From Pratylenchus scribneri (taxonomy: Eukaryota; Nematoda; Chromadorea; Rhabditida; Pratylenchidae): DNA of 64,000 bases. The position numbers and the translations under genes were made by a program. The stretch spans positions 2,046,001 through 2,110,000 of the forward strand of contig JAQSEB010000034.1 of assembly GCA_030063045.1 (NCBI GenBank), given 5' to 3'. This document shows positions 63,301 to 64,000 of this stretch, piece after piece; positions within the stretch are counted from its first letter, which is position 1, and each line of letters starts with the position of its first letter. Below the pieces are notes generated by a model. The model ran no database searches, had not been told where the DNA came from, and saw only the letters and a program-made list of their open reading frames with translations.

Positions 63301-64000
63301 TATAATTTGAAATATTTTCTGTTAGTTCCGTCGCTTCTGGCGGTGGCAGTTTGGAAGAGTTTGAGAAGCTTTCCGCACAGGGATCATCGTCCCCATCATC
63401 TTCCATGCTCTCAAATTCTTCCTTGACTACTGTCCATCCCGGACCCTCGTCCGGACCCTCGTCTTCTACTACAGAGCTAAATTTTAGTCCCACCATTTCT
63501 TCTGCGCCGAAAAGACGTAAAACTGCCGCCACCATTCCAACACAAAGCACCCAAAAAATGAGTCCAAAAGTGATGACAACAACAACGACCGGCACTCCAA
63601 CTCGGCAAATTGACTCGGCAATAGCCACCAGTGATGCACCAACAATTATTGAGAAAATGAAAGATTCAACAACAATATCCCTTCTACAAAATGCTCAACA
63701 ATATCAAACAGAACAGGTTATTTTGTGAGGGACATATTTGTTTGGTGGTCAACCCAAAATACCAATACCAAAAAGCAAAAATAATTCTAAAGCGCCTAAA
63801 ATCTTTAGGAAGAACAATTCAGACTTAATAAGTTTAAAGTCGGATAGGTCTCGGGGCTATGTTTTAGGTTAGATTTAAGACCTTTCACTTATTCCCTTGG
63901 GATTTCCCAGTTTTGGTGTGAATCATTGTCATATTAATTTTTGTTGTTGCAGATCTCTCCCACCAAACCACCTCACCAACAACAACAATGTCGCATTCAT
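60400..64000 (+). CDS. Q/S/H-rich nuclear protein, 3' end outside window
   Basis: Exons: 60400-60633, 60907-61431, 61648-61866, 62243-62373, 62421-62639, 62892-63215, 63326-63716, 63953 onward; all joins keep one frame. I do not recognise the family. The sequence is low in complexity: Gln runs, His runs (HHHHHQFQ), Ser/Thr-rich and Pro-rich stretches. The only ordered-looking segments are PVLPVFQLDGPNPALIIGAG and VRQHLQQQQAAKKQKLQQEM. Basic clusters (SPPKRNS; APKRRKTAA) could be nuclear localisation signals. This composition fits a transcription cofactor or RNA-regulating protein. One intron holds a SINE-like copy (62.67 kb). The frame is still open at the right edge. Confidence 0.55.
62672..62785 (+). 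repeat. SINE-like tRNA-headed element, full head
   Basis: TAGTCCAATGGTAGGATCC (A box), ATCTCTGGTTCGAACCCAC (B box), then AATATTTTTTTCGAGCTTGA and TTTTTTATGCATTTTTAC. Together with the copy at 42.76 kb it defines the family's head and tail. Confidence 0.8.

Overview
The window is nuclear DNA of an animal, most probably a nematode. It is AT-rich, genes are packed 150 to 900 bases apart, and coding exons are split by many 40-60 base GT-AG introns with T-rich 3' ends (TTTTAG, TTTCAG, TTTAAG). Downstream genes of close same-strand pairs carry splice-acceptor-like motifs just before their start codon, as expected for spliced-leader trans-splicing. A tylenchid plant-parasite type genome (Meloidogyne-like) is my guess from base composition and intron style; no single marker proves it.

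I reconstructed 23 protein genes exon by exon. Left part (1-22 kb): NASP histone chaperone (partial) and AIMP2 on the minus strand; then on the plus strand a BEN-like protein, an unknown probably mitochondrial protein, mitochondrial ribosomal protein L40, an NK-2 class homeobox gene, an AASDHPPT-type 4'-phosphopantetheinyl transferase, a large Q-rich AT-hook nuclear protein and ribosomal protein S24. Middle (22-45 kb): KCTD5-type BTB protein (-), STARD7 (-), an unknown acidic protein (+), ZDHHC16-type palmitoyltransferase (+), a large unknown protein (-), a MKK3/6-type MAP kinase kinase (-), CLPTM1 (+) and the co-SMAD SMAD4 (-). Right part (45-64 kb): a CNNM divalent-metal transport mediator (+), a small membrane protein (+), WBP2 (+), SUMO E1 subunit UBA2 (-), a coiled-coil protein (+) and the 5' part of a Q/S-rich nuclear protein (+). 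These are mostly single-copy housekeeping and signalling genes; there is no evident metabolic cluster, though several tandem pairs look operon-like.

The unusual content is in the introns. Nearly every oversized intron is explained by a repeat. (i) One 24-28 bp minisatellite family occurs as four arrays in introns of four unrelated genes, in both orientations; the largest fills a 2.36 kb intron of the L40 gene and has higher-order duplication. (ii) A tRNA-headed SINE-like family of about 110 bp is present in at least eight introns, sharing both an A/B-box head and a tail. (iii) Three inverted-repeat elements have perfect 8-bp target duplications, two of them hAT-like, one nested in an older dispersed repeat. 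(iv) A roughly 128 bp satellite plus a cluster of GC-rich hairpins lies in one intron of the large unknown gene.

I worked by eye only. Gene identities rest on recalled family motifs, exon joins on frame consistency, and all homology statements need a database search.
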